Source: Thermoplasmata archaeon
GTDB lineage: Archaea; Thermoplasmatota; Thermoplasmata; Lutacidiplasmatales; UBA184
Assembly: GCA_030038605.1 (NCBI GenBank)
Contig: JASHSU010000160.1
Location: forward strand, 1 to 48,529
Direction of reading: 5' to 3'
DNA length: 48,529 nucleotides
The notes under the pieces are model-generated. The model was not told the origin of the DNA and did no database searches. It saw only the letters and a program-made list of their open reading frames with translations. Position numbers and translations under genes: made by a program. Position 1 is the stretch's first letter, and each line of letters starts with the position of its first letter. Shown here one piece after another: positions 28,294-37,700 of the stretch.

Positions 28294-28836
28294 ATGGTCA
28301 ACATCGAAGACGCACTTCTTTCGGCGACGGTCGCGACGTGGCTGCTCGCGATCGGCACGCTCGGGGTCATGTACTGGCAGACGCGGCAGGCCGGGCGACT
28401 CAACTCCTCCAACGCGGTCATCACCCTGCGCGAGCGGTTCGACAGCCAGCGCATGCGCAAGGTCCGGCGGGTCACGAGCCAGCGTCTGTTGAGCGAAAAG
28501 TTCGAGGAGCTGGCCAACCTCGAGGTGCTCGCCTTCTTCGAGCTCATCGGCGCCCAGACGAAGCGACGGATCCTGGACGAAGAGATGGTCTGGGAGGCGT
28601 TCGGCGGATGGATCTCGGCCTACTACCGGGCGATGCGCGCACCGGTCGACCGGCTGGCGCTCATGCGGGAACGCTCCCACGACCCGCTCCTGTTCAAGAA
28701 GCTCGAGTGGCTCAACGGGCGGATCGACCGGCTCGACCGGAAGTACATGGGGGCCGACTACGAGCCGTCGGTGGCGGCGGTCGACGACACGGCCCTGTAC
28801 CTTCGACTGGAAGCTCGGCTCGAACTGGACGAGTGA
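28294..28836 (+). CDS. Hypothetical protein with one N-terminal TM helix (DUF4760-like appearance)
   Basis: 180 aa; VATWLLAIGTLGVMYWQTRQ then a helical soluble domain. Family call by appearance only. Confidence 0.5.
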   Translation: MVNIEDALLSATVATWLLAIGTLGVMYWQTRQAGRLNSSNAVITLRERFDSQRMRKVRRVTSQRLLSEKFEELANLEVLAFFELIGAQTKRRILDEEMVWEAFGGWISAYYRAMRAPVDRLALMRERSHDPLLFKKLEWLNGRIDRLDRKYMGADYEPSVAAVDDTALYLRLEARLELDE

Positions 28837-28914
28837 GCAGGACCGGGCGGGCGCCGGGGCCTTTGGGTGAGAGGAACGGGGGCGGCCTCCGCTCGGTGGC
28901 ACGACGGCGAGGGA

Positions 28915-29018
28915 TGCTCCCGGCGGGAGTTTCACCGCCGGACGATTCGTCCGGGCGGATTTGAACCCGCGTCAAAGGCTCGAGAGGCCTCTATCCTTGA
29001 CCACTAGACTACGGGAGC
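28915..29018 (-). tRNA. tRNA-Glu (anticodon CUC) with a 31-nt intron at T-loop position 59/60
   Basis: Exon 1 (29018..28960): GCTCCCG TA GTCT AGTGGTCAA GGAT A GAGGC CTCTCGA GCCTT TGAC GCGGG TTCAAA. Exon 2 (28928..28915): T CCCGC CGGGAGC A. Spliced product is 73 nt with perfect acceptor (GCTCCCG/CGGGAGC) and T stem (GCGGG/CCCGC). No encoded CCA. Confidence 0.9.
28929..28959 (-). other. Archaeal tRNA intron (31 nt) with canonical bulge-helix-bulge
   Basis: Minus strand: outer helix GCGGG/CCCGC; 4-bp central helix TTCA/TGAA; opposing 3-nt bulges AAT and ACT; inner helix CCGCC/GGCGG with one bulged C, then GGACGA/TCGTCC. Cleavage AA^T and AC^T yields TTCAAAT. Confidence 0.88.
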
Positions 29019-29144
29019 GTCCCGCCCCCCTATCGGGTCGGCTCTTTGAGCCTTTCGCGAGGCGCGCACGCCGGCGCGCCCGCGATTCCGACCGGCCTCG
29101 GCCGGAGCGAAGCGCCTAAGAGCCCACGGCTCCCTCCTCACCGC

Positions 29145-29600
29145 GTGACACCTCCCGTCAAGGCGCGGAGCGGCCACATCCTGCTGGACGTGAAGGGGTC
29201 GTACATCGACCTGGTCCGGGTCTACCCGGACATCCACCGCCGGGTGGTGGAGATGAACCGGCCGTTTGTCAAGGACTCGGACCCGTTGCTCCCCGACGTC
29301 CTGCTGGACGAGAACCTGCGCGACCTCAAGGGCGACCGCAAGCCCGCCGGTTACAACCGGCCCGACCCGTTCGGTCTGCGGCTTATCTTTCCCAGCGCCG
29401 ACGAAAAGCGGGTCGAGTTCTACTTCACCAAGCCCGCCCGCTGCCAGGAGGTCGTCCAGATCACGGAGCAGGTCTCCGTGCTCCTGCGCCGCCGCTCCAT
29501 CAAGCACACGGTCGAGTACGACCGGTTAAGCCTGGGGCCTCCGCGCGGACTGCCCGGTCTCGGTCCGGCCCCCCCGACCGGGACGTTCGCCGCCGTCTGA
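29145..29600 (+). CDS. Hypothetical protein
   Basis: 152-codon ORF, GTG start, TATA-like CCTAAG ~28 nt upstream, fills the gap between the tRNA and a convergent gene; protein-like (GLRLIFPSADEKRVEFYFTKPARCQEVVQITEQVSVLLRRRSIKHTVEYD). Confidence 0.6.
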   Translation: MTPPVKARSGHILLDVKGSYIDLVRVYPDIHRRVVEMNRPFVKDSDPLLPDVLLDENLRDLKGDRKPAGYNRPDPFGLRLIFPSADEKRVEFYFTKPARCQEVVQITEQVSVLLRRRSIKHTVEYDRLSLGPPRGLPGLGPAPPTGTFAAV

Positions 29601-29603
29601 CGC

Positions 29604-32600
29604 TCACTTCGGCGGCGCTCGGCGGAACGGCCAGAACGGCGTCGCCCCCGACTCGGCCGGGGCGTCGGAGGGCGGTGCGCTCTCGGTCGTCGTGGTCGGC
29701 GGCGCGGAGTCCTTGGCGGCCGCCGGCGCCGGGGTGGGCGCGACATGCCCGTCACTCTGCAGCCGGGCCAGGGCGTCCCGCGCCTTGGCCAGGGCGGCCG
29801 GGTAGTCGGTCTCCCGCAGCCGGACCGACTCGGCCAGCAACGCCCGGGCCTCGGACGTGTCGACCCGACGGTCGGCGGCGCGGCTCAACGCCGCGTCGAT
29901 AAGGTAGTGCAGATTCATGAGCTCGCGATGGAGCGACTTGCGCAGCGCCAGTTCCTCCTCCGCCGCGAGCAGCTGACGCGCGGCGTCCAGGTGCTGGCCC
30001 GACTTCGCCAGGGCACCAAAGGCCTCGTACCGTTCCCGGACCGGACCGACGCTCACCCGGAGCCCGTCGGCGGCGAAATTGATCTCCGTCAACAGGTCGG
30101 ACTGTCGGCGCGTGAACGGTTCGACGATGGCGTGCTCGAGCGCCTCGGTGGCCCGCCGGAAGAGCGCCTCGCCCTCGGCGAGTCGCCCAGCGTCCAGCGC
30201 CACGCGGGCCTCACTGAAGGTCTGCATCACCGGCGTCGTGTCCACCCCCAAGCGCTCGCCGACCCACAGTCGCTCCTTGAGGGTGCGCAGCCCGCCCTCC
30301 AAGGCGTCCTTCCGATGCTTGCGCGCCGTGTCGAGCTCGCCGCGAAGCAGGGCGAGCGCGCCGACGAAATCGCCACGGCCCCGGAGCGTCGCGAGCTGAC
30401 CCGCGATCTCGTTCCGCCGGGCCCGCTCGGTCTCGCTGGGCGTCGGACCCCGTCCGAACTCGGTCTCGACCTCCCGCCACCGGCCCTCGACGACGGACTC
30501 GAACGCCTTGCGACTCGCGTTCTGCGCCCGCCCGACCGCTTCCCGGGCGATCTTCCACTCGCGGGCCCGTAGCGCAGCCTCCGCCTCCATGACGACCGCC
30601 TCGACCGGGTCCACCTCGGTGGTCAGGCCCTCCTTGCGCGCGCTGTCGACCAAACGGCGGAGCTCGCCGACCGGGCCGGCGAACAGGCGTTCGATCGCCC
30701 AGCGGCCCAGCTCGGTCGCCTCGCGCGACGCCCGGATCGCTTCCGGATACGCTCCCTGGCTCATCAGCCCGCGCGCCTCGTCCACCCGCTGCTGGGCCTC
30801 CTGCGTGTTGGCGCCGAACCCCGTGGCCTCCTGGACCTGGGACTCGGCCGCTCCGAAGGCCTCCATCGCTCGGCGGTGACTTTCCCGGCCCGCGACGAGA
30901 CTGTCGGTCGCCAGGATCGCATGCTCGAGCACGTCGGGGAACGCTCGCTTCTCCAGGAACTTGCGCGCGGTCGCCATCTCCTCGACGGCGTTCGGGACGA
31001 CCACCCCTTCCTTCGCGGCGAGGGCGAGCGAGCGCTCGGCCGCCTCGATCGAGCCCTCGGCGATCCGCCGCTGGAGCTCGGCCCGCTCCAGCTCCGCCTC
31101 GCTCTTGGAGGCGAACTGTACGGCCTCGACGGGGCGTCCCTCGTCGAGCGCCATCCGGGCCTGGTGCAGCAGGTTCTCGGCGACGGTGGTGTCGCTGCCC
31201 TCGTTCCGCAGCCGAGTGACGGTCGCGCGGAACCCGGCGAGCGTCTTGGACACATGATGGTAGGTCGCCTGCAACACCTCGCGCTCGAGCGGACCCCCCA
31301 GCTCGATGGCGCGCGCGTACTCCCGGCGTCCCAGCGCGGTCTCCACCTGCTCCATGGTCGACCGGGCCACGCCCAAGTCGACGCGGAGGAGCTCGGCCTG
31401 AGCGATCGCCTCGCGCGCCCGCTTGGCCACCCGTTCCGCGTGCTCGACGAGCCCCCGCGTGCCGACGAACTCCGCGCGCGCCGCATCCAGGAGCGCGGCC
31501 GCCCCGACCGGTACCGGTAGGGCGATCCGTCGGCGCGCCTCCGCGAGCGGGGCCACGATCCGGTCCAGGTCGACGCCGGCGCCGCGGGCGATGTCCAGGT
31601 CGCGCTCGAGCGAGCGGAGGTTCTCTTCCAGGATCGGCACGAGAATGGCGATCAGGTCGTCGTGCAACTGGCGGGTAGCGGTCCGGGTCGCTTCGGCCGG
31701 TGCGGTCGGTCGCTCCGTGCGGATCCCCTGCAGCCGGTGCCCGAACGGGTCCATCGGCGCGGACAGGCGCCGGCCGTCCTCGAGCAGGCGCTCGACCTCC
31801 CCGATCAACCGGTCGGTCTCGGCGCGGGCGGCCCCCTCGTGGAGCCGCTGCTGAACGGCCTGCAGCGTCGCCCGGGCGGCGTCAAAGTCGAGCGACTGCA
31901 CCGCCAGACGGACGGAGCGGATCGGCTCGTAGAAGGGCTCGGGGTCGACGCCGAGCTCGCGCAAGTCGCCGAGCTGCTCCTGAGCCGCCGCGACCTCCTC
32001 GACGATCGACTGGGCCAGGGTCCGGGTGCGGATCGAGTTCTCTTCCAGCGTCGACGCCAGCCGGTAGGCCTCCGCGTAATGTCCGGCGCGGGCCGCCGCC
32101 TGGGACTCCTCGAGCGCGGTCCGGAACTGACCCAGGTCGAGGCCGAGCGTCTCGAGCTCGACGAGCGCCAACTTGGCGTGGGAGATCGCCTCCTCGCTGC
32201 GCAGCAGCTGTTGCTGATGGGCGCGGGTCCGGATCTCCTGGGAGGCCCGGGACGCCTTGACGAAATCGCCCATGTTGAAGATCTGCTGGACCTCATCGAT
32301 CTGGTGCTGGATCTCGTCCCCGGGGCCGCCCATCGCCTCCAGCACCCGGCGCTCTTCCTCGAGCAGGTCGACCAGCGCGCTGGCGTGGACCGCGAAGACG
32401 GAGGCGAAGTCGCGCTCGGCCTTGCGCAGCGACTCGATCGAGTTGACCAGGTCCTCCTTCACCCGGAGCGTGACGTCCGCGTCCGCGAGCAGCCGCCGCA
32501 CCGGGGCGGTGAGCGCGTCGTCCGGGATGTCGACGAATCCGGCCTCCATCTCCTGCACGCGACGGGCGACGTACGGGGTCGCGGCGATCCGGAGTTCGAC

Positions 32601-34160
32601 CTCGACCCGGGCCAACTGCTCGGCGCCCCCGGCCAGGTCGCCCTGGTCGAGCAGGGTACGAACTCGGTCGAGCGAGGCCGACGTCTCGGCCGGGAGGAAT
32701 CCGTGGTCCTTCGCGTACTCGCGCACCCGGTCGAGGGCCGTCCAGCGCTCAGTGTAGTGGGTGAGCGCCTCGCGTCCCAACCGGACGACCGACTCCCGTA
32801 GGAGCTTGCGGGCGTCGTGGACTTCCGCACGGTCCAGGTGGGCCCGCGCTTTCGACAGGGTCGCATCGAACCCCTCGGAGGAGAAGCCGGAGTTGTGGAA
32901 ACGCCCGACCATCTCCTCGAGGGCCTGCAGCTCCTCGCGCGCGGCGTCGAGGTCCTCCGTGAGCTGGGTGACGCGGTCCGCCGCCTCCTGACTCGCCGCC
33001 AGGGCCTCGGAGTAGATCTTGAGACGGAGCGCCTCGCGCGCCCGGTTCATCGCCGCGAACACTTCGGTCGGGTCCCGACCCAGGCGACGGGCCTCGGTGA
33101 TCCGGGGCCGAACCTCGTCCAGGAGGGCGGCGACGACCGCGACGATCGGCTCTTCCGCCTTCGCTCGAGCCTCCGCTAACAGTCCGGGAATCTCGCCCGC
33201 CGGTGCGAACGGAAGTTTGGCCAGCGCCGCGTCGACGGCGACCCGGGCCTCGGTCGGGTCGGTACCGTACTCGGGCAACGCATCCAACGAGAGGCGCAGC
33301 GAACCGAGGACCTGGGCCGTTCGCTCACGCAGGGCTTCTCCGAGGCGTTCCATCGCCCCGTCGATCGCGGCCACGGTCTCGGGCCAACGCTCGGGGGGCG
33401 CCCCGGCATCATCGCGCAGGGCGGCCTCGAGCTCCGCGGTCGATGCGCCGTGCTCCTTGGCGACGGTCAGTCGCGCTTCGGCCGCCGAACGGGCGGTGTC
33501 GTGCTTGGCCTTGGCCTCGGGTAACTGGTCGCGTTCCAGGACGAGCAGTTCGTTGATCGCTTCCGCGACCCGGCCCTCCTTGGCGGGCTGCACGGCCGCA
33601 TCGACCTTTCGCCGGAACGTGTCGAGCGCGTCCCCGGTCAGGCCGGCCCATTCGGCGAGCGCCTTCCCCCGGGCCTGGGCGACGGAAATGTTGTCCGCGC
33701 CGACTTTGGCCAGCTCCTCCTCAACGCGGAGCAGTCGGGCGACCATATCCGGCCAGGTTCGGTCCGGCCCCGGCGTTCCCAGCGCGGCGATCTCGTCGCG
33801 CAGGGTCGGCGATACGGACACCCCCGCCGCCGTCAGCCGGACGACCGACTCGTTGGTCTTCTCGCGACGGGCCTCCAGCGTCGGCGGGACCTTGGTCGCG
33901 AGGTAGTCGAGCAGCGCCCGGGCCTGGATCTCGACCCCCTCCCAGTCCGAGCGACGTACCAGTTCGTGGAGCTGCCGGGAACGTTCGGGAACCTCGGGAA
34001 GCACCAGGCCGAGGCGCTGAAGCTCGGCGACCCGCTCGTCCGCTTCCTTCTGGAGCGTCTCGCCGGCCTGCCGCTTGCGCTTGAGTTCCTCGGCCTTCTC
34101 CTGGAGGATGCGGGTGAGACGGGACGACGGGACCGCCCCCATCCCTCCCGGACCTGACAT
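29604..34160 (-). CDS. Giant all-helical repeat protein (1518 aa)
   Basis: Single long ORF; degenerate ~50-60-aa unit (GvD...v...l.eAr.AL..g.y.eA......A) recurring at least 10 times; Pro/Thr/Ser-rich C-terminal tail ending GATPFWPFRRAPPK. Confidence 0.85.
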   Translation of the reverse strand: MSGPGGMGAVPSSRLTRILQEKAEELKRKRQAGETLQKEADERVAELQRLGLVLPEVPERSRQLHELVRRSDWEGVEIQARALLDYLATKVPPTLEARREKTNESVVRLTAAGVSVSPTLRDEIAALGTPGPDRTWPDMVARLLRVEEELAKVGADNISVAQARGKALAEWAGLTGDALDTFRRKVDAAVQPAKEGRVAEAINELLVLERDQLPEAKAKHDTARSAAEARLTVAKEHGASTAELEAALRDDAGAPPERWPETVAAIDGAMERLGEALRERTAQVLGSLRLSLDALPEYGTDPTEARVAVDAALAKLPFAPAGEIPGLLAEARAKAEEPIVAVVAALLDEVRPRITEARRLGRDPTEVFAAMNRAREALRLKIYSEALAASQEAADRVTQLTEDLDAAREELQALEEMVGRFHNSGFSSEGFDATLSKARAHLDRAEVHDARKLLRESVVRLGREALTHYTERWTALDRVREYAKDHGFLPAETSASLDRVRTLLDQGDLAGGAEQLARVEVELRIAATPYVARRVQEMEAGFVDIPDDALTAPVRRLLADADVTLRVKEDLVNSIESLRKAERDFASVFAVHASALVDLLEEERRVLEAMGGPGDEIQHQIDEVQQIFNMGDFVKASRASQEIRTRAHQQQLLRSEEAISHAKLALVELETLGLDLGQFRTALEESQAAARAGHYAEAYRLASTLEENSIRTRTLAQSIVEEVAAAQEQLGDLRELGVDPEPFYEPIRSVRLAVQSLDFDAARATLQAVQQRLHEGAARAETDRLIGEVERLLEDGRRLSAPMDPFGHRLQGIRTERPTAPAEATRTATRQLHDDLIAILVPILEENLRSLERDLDIARGAGVDLDRIVAPLAEARRRIALPVPVGAAALLDAARAEFVGTRGLVEHAERVAKRAREAIAQAELLRVDLGVARSTMEQVETALGRREYARAIELGGPLEREVLQATYHHVSKTLAGFRATVTRLRNEGSDTTVAENLLHQARMALDEGRPVEAVQFASKSEAELERAELQRRIAEGSIEAAERSLALAAKEGVVVPNAVEEMATARKFLEKRAFPDVLEHAILATDSLVAGRESHRRAMEAFGAAESQVQEATGFGANTQEAQQRVDEARGLMSQGAYPEAIRASREATELGRWAIERLFAGPVGELRRLVDSARKEGLTTEVDPVEAVVMEAEAALRAREWKIAREAVGRAQNASRKAFESVVEGRWREVETEFGRGPTPSETERARRNEIAGQLATLRGRGDFVGALALLRGELDTARKHRKDALEGGLRTLKERLWVGERLGVDTTPVMQTFSEARVALDAGRLAEGEALFRRATEALEHAIVEPFTRRQSDLLTEINFAADGLRVSVGPVRERYEAFGALAKSGQHLDAARQLLAAEEELALRKSLHRELMNLHYLIDAALSRAADRRVDTSEARALLAESVRLRETDYPAALAKARDALARLQSDGHVAPTPAPAAAKDSAPPTTTTESAPPSDAPAESGATPFWPFRRAPPK

Positions 34161-34294
34161 GCGTCCCTTCTCCGAGCCCCGGCCTGCGAAGCCACGGGGC
34201 CTCGAAGATTCCGGTGCTCGATTGATGCCCGGCCCCCTTTATTAATCGAACGAGATACTCGCCGTCCACCGGCGAGCCGTCCGGTCGGTTCGGA

Positions 34295-34681
34295 CTACGT
34301 CCGGGAGATCTGGCGCCGGCCCATGGCATCCAGGTACTGGACCTCACCGCCCGGGGAGATCCGTCCCTTCGTTTCCTCGTCGATGGCCAGGCTGAACGTC
34401 TCGTAGTTCTCGAGGTCCATCAGCTGAACCTCGGTATCGGTCATCGACAGCACCTGGGCCTGCCGCTTGCCGATCATCGGCACCTGCACCTTGTGAGTCA
34501 CCGGAAAGACGACACTCCGCTTGCGCTGGTCGAACAACCCGACCGCGTCGATGCGGGCTTTCGCTTCCCCGTGCTTTCCCGGTTTGGAGGTCTGGATACT
34601 GAGGATACGGCACGGCTCCTCGTCGATGAGCATGTAGCGCCCCTCCTTCAGCTCGCGAACTTCCTGCTGGGTCCAGGCCAT
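34295..34681 (-). CDS. Translation initiation factor aIF5A
   Basis: 128 aa; EVRELKEGRYMLIDEEPCRILSIQTSKPGKHGEAKARIDAVGLFDQRKRS with the hypusination-loop Lys (PGKHG). Confidence 0.95.
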   Translation of the reverse strand: MAWTQQEVRELKEGRYMLIDEEPCRILSIQTSKPGKHGEAKARIDAVGLFDQRKRSVVFPVTHKVQVPMIGKRQAQVLSMTDTEVQLMDLENYETFSLAIDEETKGRISPGGEVQYLDAMGRRQISRT

Positions 34682-34797
34682 CGGAATTCTCCTCGAGGGT
34701 GCGGGGACGACCTCGGGGGGATAAGAGTTGCGTGCGCGGGGGCCGCACCGGCGCTCGCAAACTCGACCCGAGGGTTTATTCCTCGCACCCTCCCTCA

Positions 34798-37700
34798 ATG
34801 GGTACCGCCGCGCGGGTCGGTTGCATGGGGGTCCTCGCGGAAAAGTACCGACCGAGCGAGGTCGAACGGGCGGCCCGGGAACTGTGGGCCACCCGGGGGT
34901 GGCCCCGACCGGACGGAGTCATCGGACGCTCGACGGCGCCGGTCGTGCGGCAGTACCTCGGCTCGTTGTTGCCCGGCGACGACCCCGGGCTCGTCGCATT
35001 TCGGTCGGTGGCCGCCGACGCGGACGCCCGGTATCTCGGGCTCGCCGGCCGTCGCGCGCTCGGGACCCTTCGCCGGGACTTCGACGGAGAGGAACCGACC
35101 GGTGCCCTGCTCCAGGGACTGTCCGTCTGGACCGGCGGCAGTGCCGGCAGCCCCGTCGACACGGGGGACCGGCACGCTGGGATCGAGACCCTCCTGGGCC
35201 GGATCGCGGCGTTGGGTCTCGTGGTGACCCGGGACACCTCCCTTCGTATCTGCCCCTCCTGCGCGCAGGCGCGCACGCCCGAGCGGATCATTTACCAACA
35301 GGAGGAGGGGGATGCGTACCTTGTCCGATTCCCTCTCCCGGTCACCGAGGGGGTCGTACATGCCCTGGTTTGGGTCGACGCGCCCTGGCGTCTCCTGGGG
35401 GCCAGTGCCCTCCTGGTAAACCCGACCCTGCCGTACGTGGTCGCGCGGTACCGACGTCGTGGCGTGGACGAGCGGATCCTCACGTCGCGCGCCTCCCTCG
35501 CTCGGCTGCTCGAATGGCTTCCGGGCGGTGAGGTCGAAGTCATGGAGGAGGGGAACGGGACCCATTGGCAGGGGCGCGCCTACCAGTACCCCCTCCGCCA
35601 CGAGTTCCCCATGGGCGGGGAGTTGAGTCCTCCGTCCGGGACCGTCCTGGCGGTCCCCGACGTGACCGACAGCGGTACGGGGATCGTGCCGTTGGTGCCG
35701 GGGCACGGGGGCACGGACGCCCAGATCGCCGACCGTCTCGGCATCACGGGCTGGCCCCTGGTGACCCCCCGCGGACAGCTGGACTTCAACCTCGCGCACA
35801 AGTACTCCGGTCTCGACCTGACCACCGCGAACGAGTTCGTCGCGCGGGACCTCGCCGAGAACGGTGCCCTGTTCGCCCGGCTGCGGGTGCGTCGGGGCGT
35901 TCCGCATTGTGCCCTGTGCGGCACCGCGCTCGTCTGGGCCCCCGGTCGGGCCTGGTGCCTCGAGCCGACGCGGTTGCCGGCGGAGCGCCGGGACCTGTAC
36001 CGACGTCTGTTACCGCACGACCCTCCCGTCGGTCAGGTCGAGGTCGCCGCCTGGCCGGTGAGCGAACCCCAGACGGCCTCGCCCGGTCCGGGCGTCGTGT
36101 CGCTGCTCGAATGCCCGCAGTGCGAACGGCTCGCCCCACTGTCCGCCGGACCGGAGTGCACCTGCGGCAACCATCGCAACCCGGTGGCCCGTCGACTGCT
36201 CCCGTCGATCGCGGGAGCGCTCGGCGCCTGGGCCCGGTTCGACCCGTTTCCCCCGGGCGATTCTGCCTGGCTGTACGTCAACGAACGTCGGCGCGCTCCG
36301 GCCGTCGTCCATCACCTGGCGGCCATGTCGGGGGTGAGCGGGGCGCCGAACGACGTCGGCCTCACCCTGCTCCCCGGAGTGCCGGAAGGCGGGATGCCCG
36401 AATTGGTCGCCTCGCTCGGGGCCGATGCGGTCCGAGCCGCGCTCGTCCGCGGAGAACGTCGGGAAGGTTCCGGCCCGACCTTCCCGGACCGATGTGCGCA
36501 GGAGGCCCGCCGTCTCGAACGGTTCTGGTCGGTCGCTCGTGACACCCTCGACCGGTGCGACGCCGGTATGTTGGCGACGTTCGCCCAACCGATCGCCGGG
36601 TCGCTCGGCGAGCTGGAGACCGAGGACCGGGCCCTCCTCGCCCGGTGGGAGCGGGTTCGACTGGCCGTACTGGCCGACTACGATCACCAGGCGGCGGGCG
36701 CCGCCTACCGCGCGCTGGCCCGATTCATGGCGACCGACCTGGAGGAGTACGTCGCTCGCGTCCGGCCCCGCCTCGACCGCTCGGCGACGACGCCGACGCG
36801 ACGGGGAGCCCTACGAACGCTTCACCATGTGCTGAGGGGCATCACCATCGACCTGGCGCCCGTCGCTCCGCATATCGCGGAGGTCGTGCACGGGGCTCTC
36901 GTCCCCGGGCGGACGAGCCTGTTCGAGACCTCGGTCGACCCGCTGGACTCCGCCGTGCTCGACGAGAGCTCGATGAAGGCGTGGGACCGATGGGGCTCGG
37001 TCGAGCGAGCGATCGCCCGATTCCGCCGGCGGGTGGGTCTGGCCCCATCGACGGCGATCCCGGCGATCGTCGCGGTGGCCCCCAACGACGAACTGGCCGC
37101 CCATCTGCGCTCGGACCGGTCGACGGTGCAGCGCCTCGCTCGCGTCACGAAGTTCGAGGCGTTCGGCCCCGGGACCCCGTGGACCGGCCGCCAGCGAACG
37201 TTGGAACCGGTCCTGTCCGAGATCCAGCGGGCCTATCCGACGGAAGCGAACCAGATCCTCCACCTCCTCCGACGCATGCCGGCTCGAAAACGTGGGGAGG
37301 CCGCGACGGGGGAGGAACTGTCGGTCGTCATCCACGGCCTCTCCCGACGGATCCTCCCTTCGATGGTCCAGTACACGGAGACGCTCCCCGAACGGTTCGT
37401 GCCGATACCGTGGGAGCTGGGCGAACTGTACGCCGAGCTGCCCGCACCGCAGCCCGTTCCCAAGCAGGTGCCGCCTCCGGTCTCGCCCGATGCGTTCCGC
37501 CTGCTCGCCCGCGTGGAGCGGGCACTCCGACGCGCGTCGGCAACCGAGGGGTACCGCCCGGGGCCGGTCCTCGTCGCCGTCGTCGACCCGCTCGCCAGCG
37601 AACTGCGCGCGTCGGCGACCGTTCTCGCATCCTTCCTGGGTGTACCGGAAGTGCGGGTCGTGGACCCGAGCGCCGAGGTTCCGGGCCCGAAGGAGGTGTA

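Noticed and set aside
28915-29018. tRNA-Glu as a truncated pseudogene
   Set aside because: The missing 3' half lies 31 nt downstream and the junction folds into a perfect BHB; splicing restores all stems.
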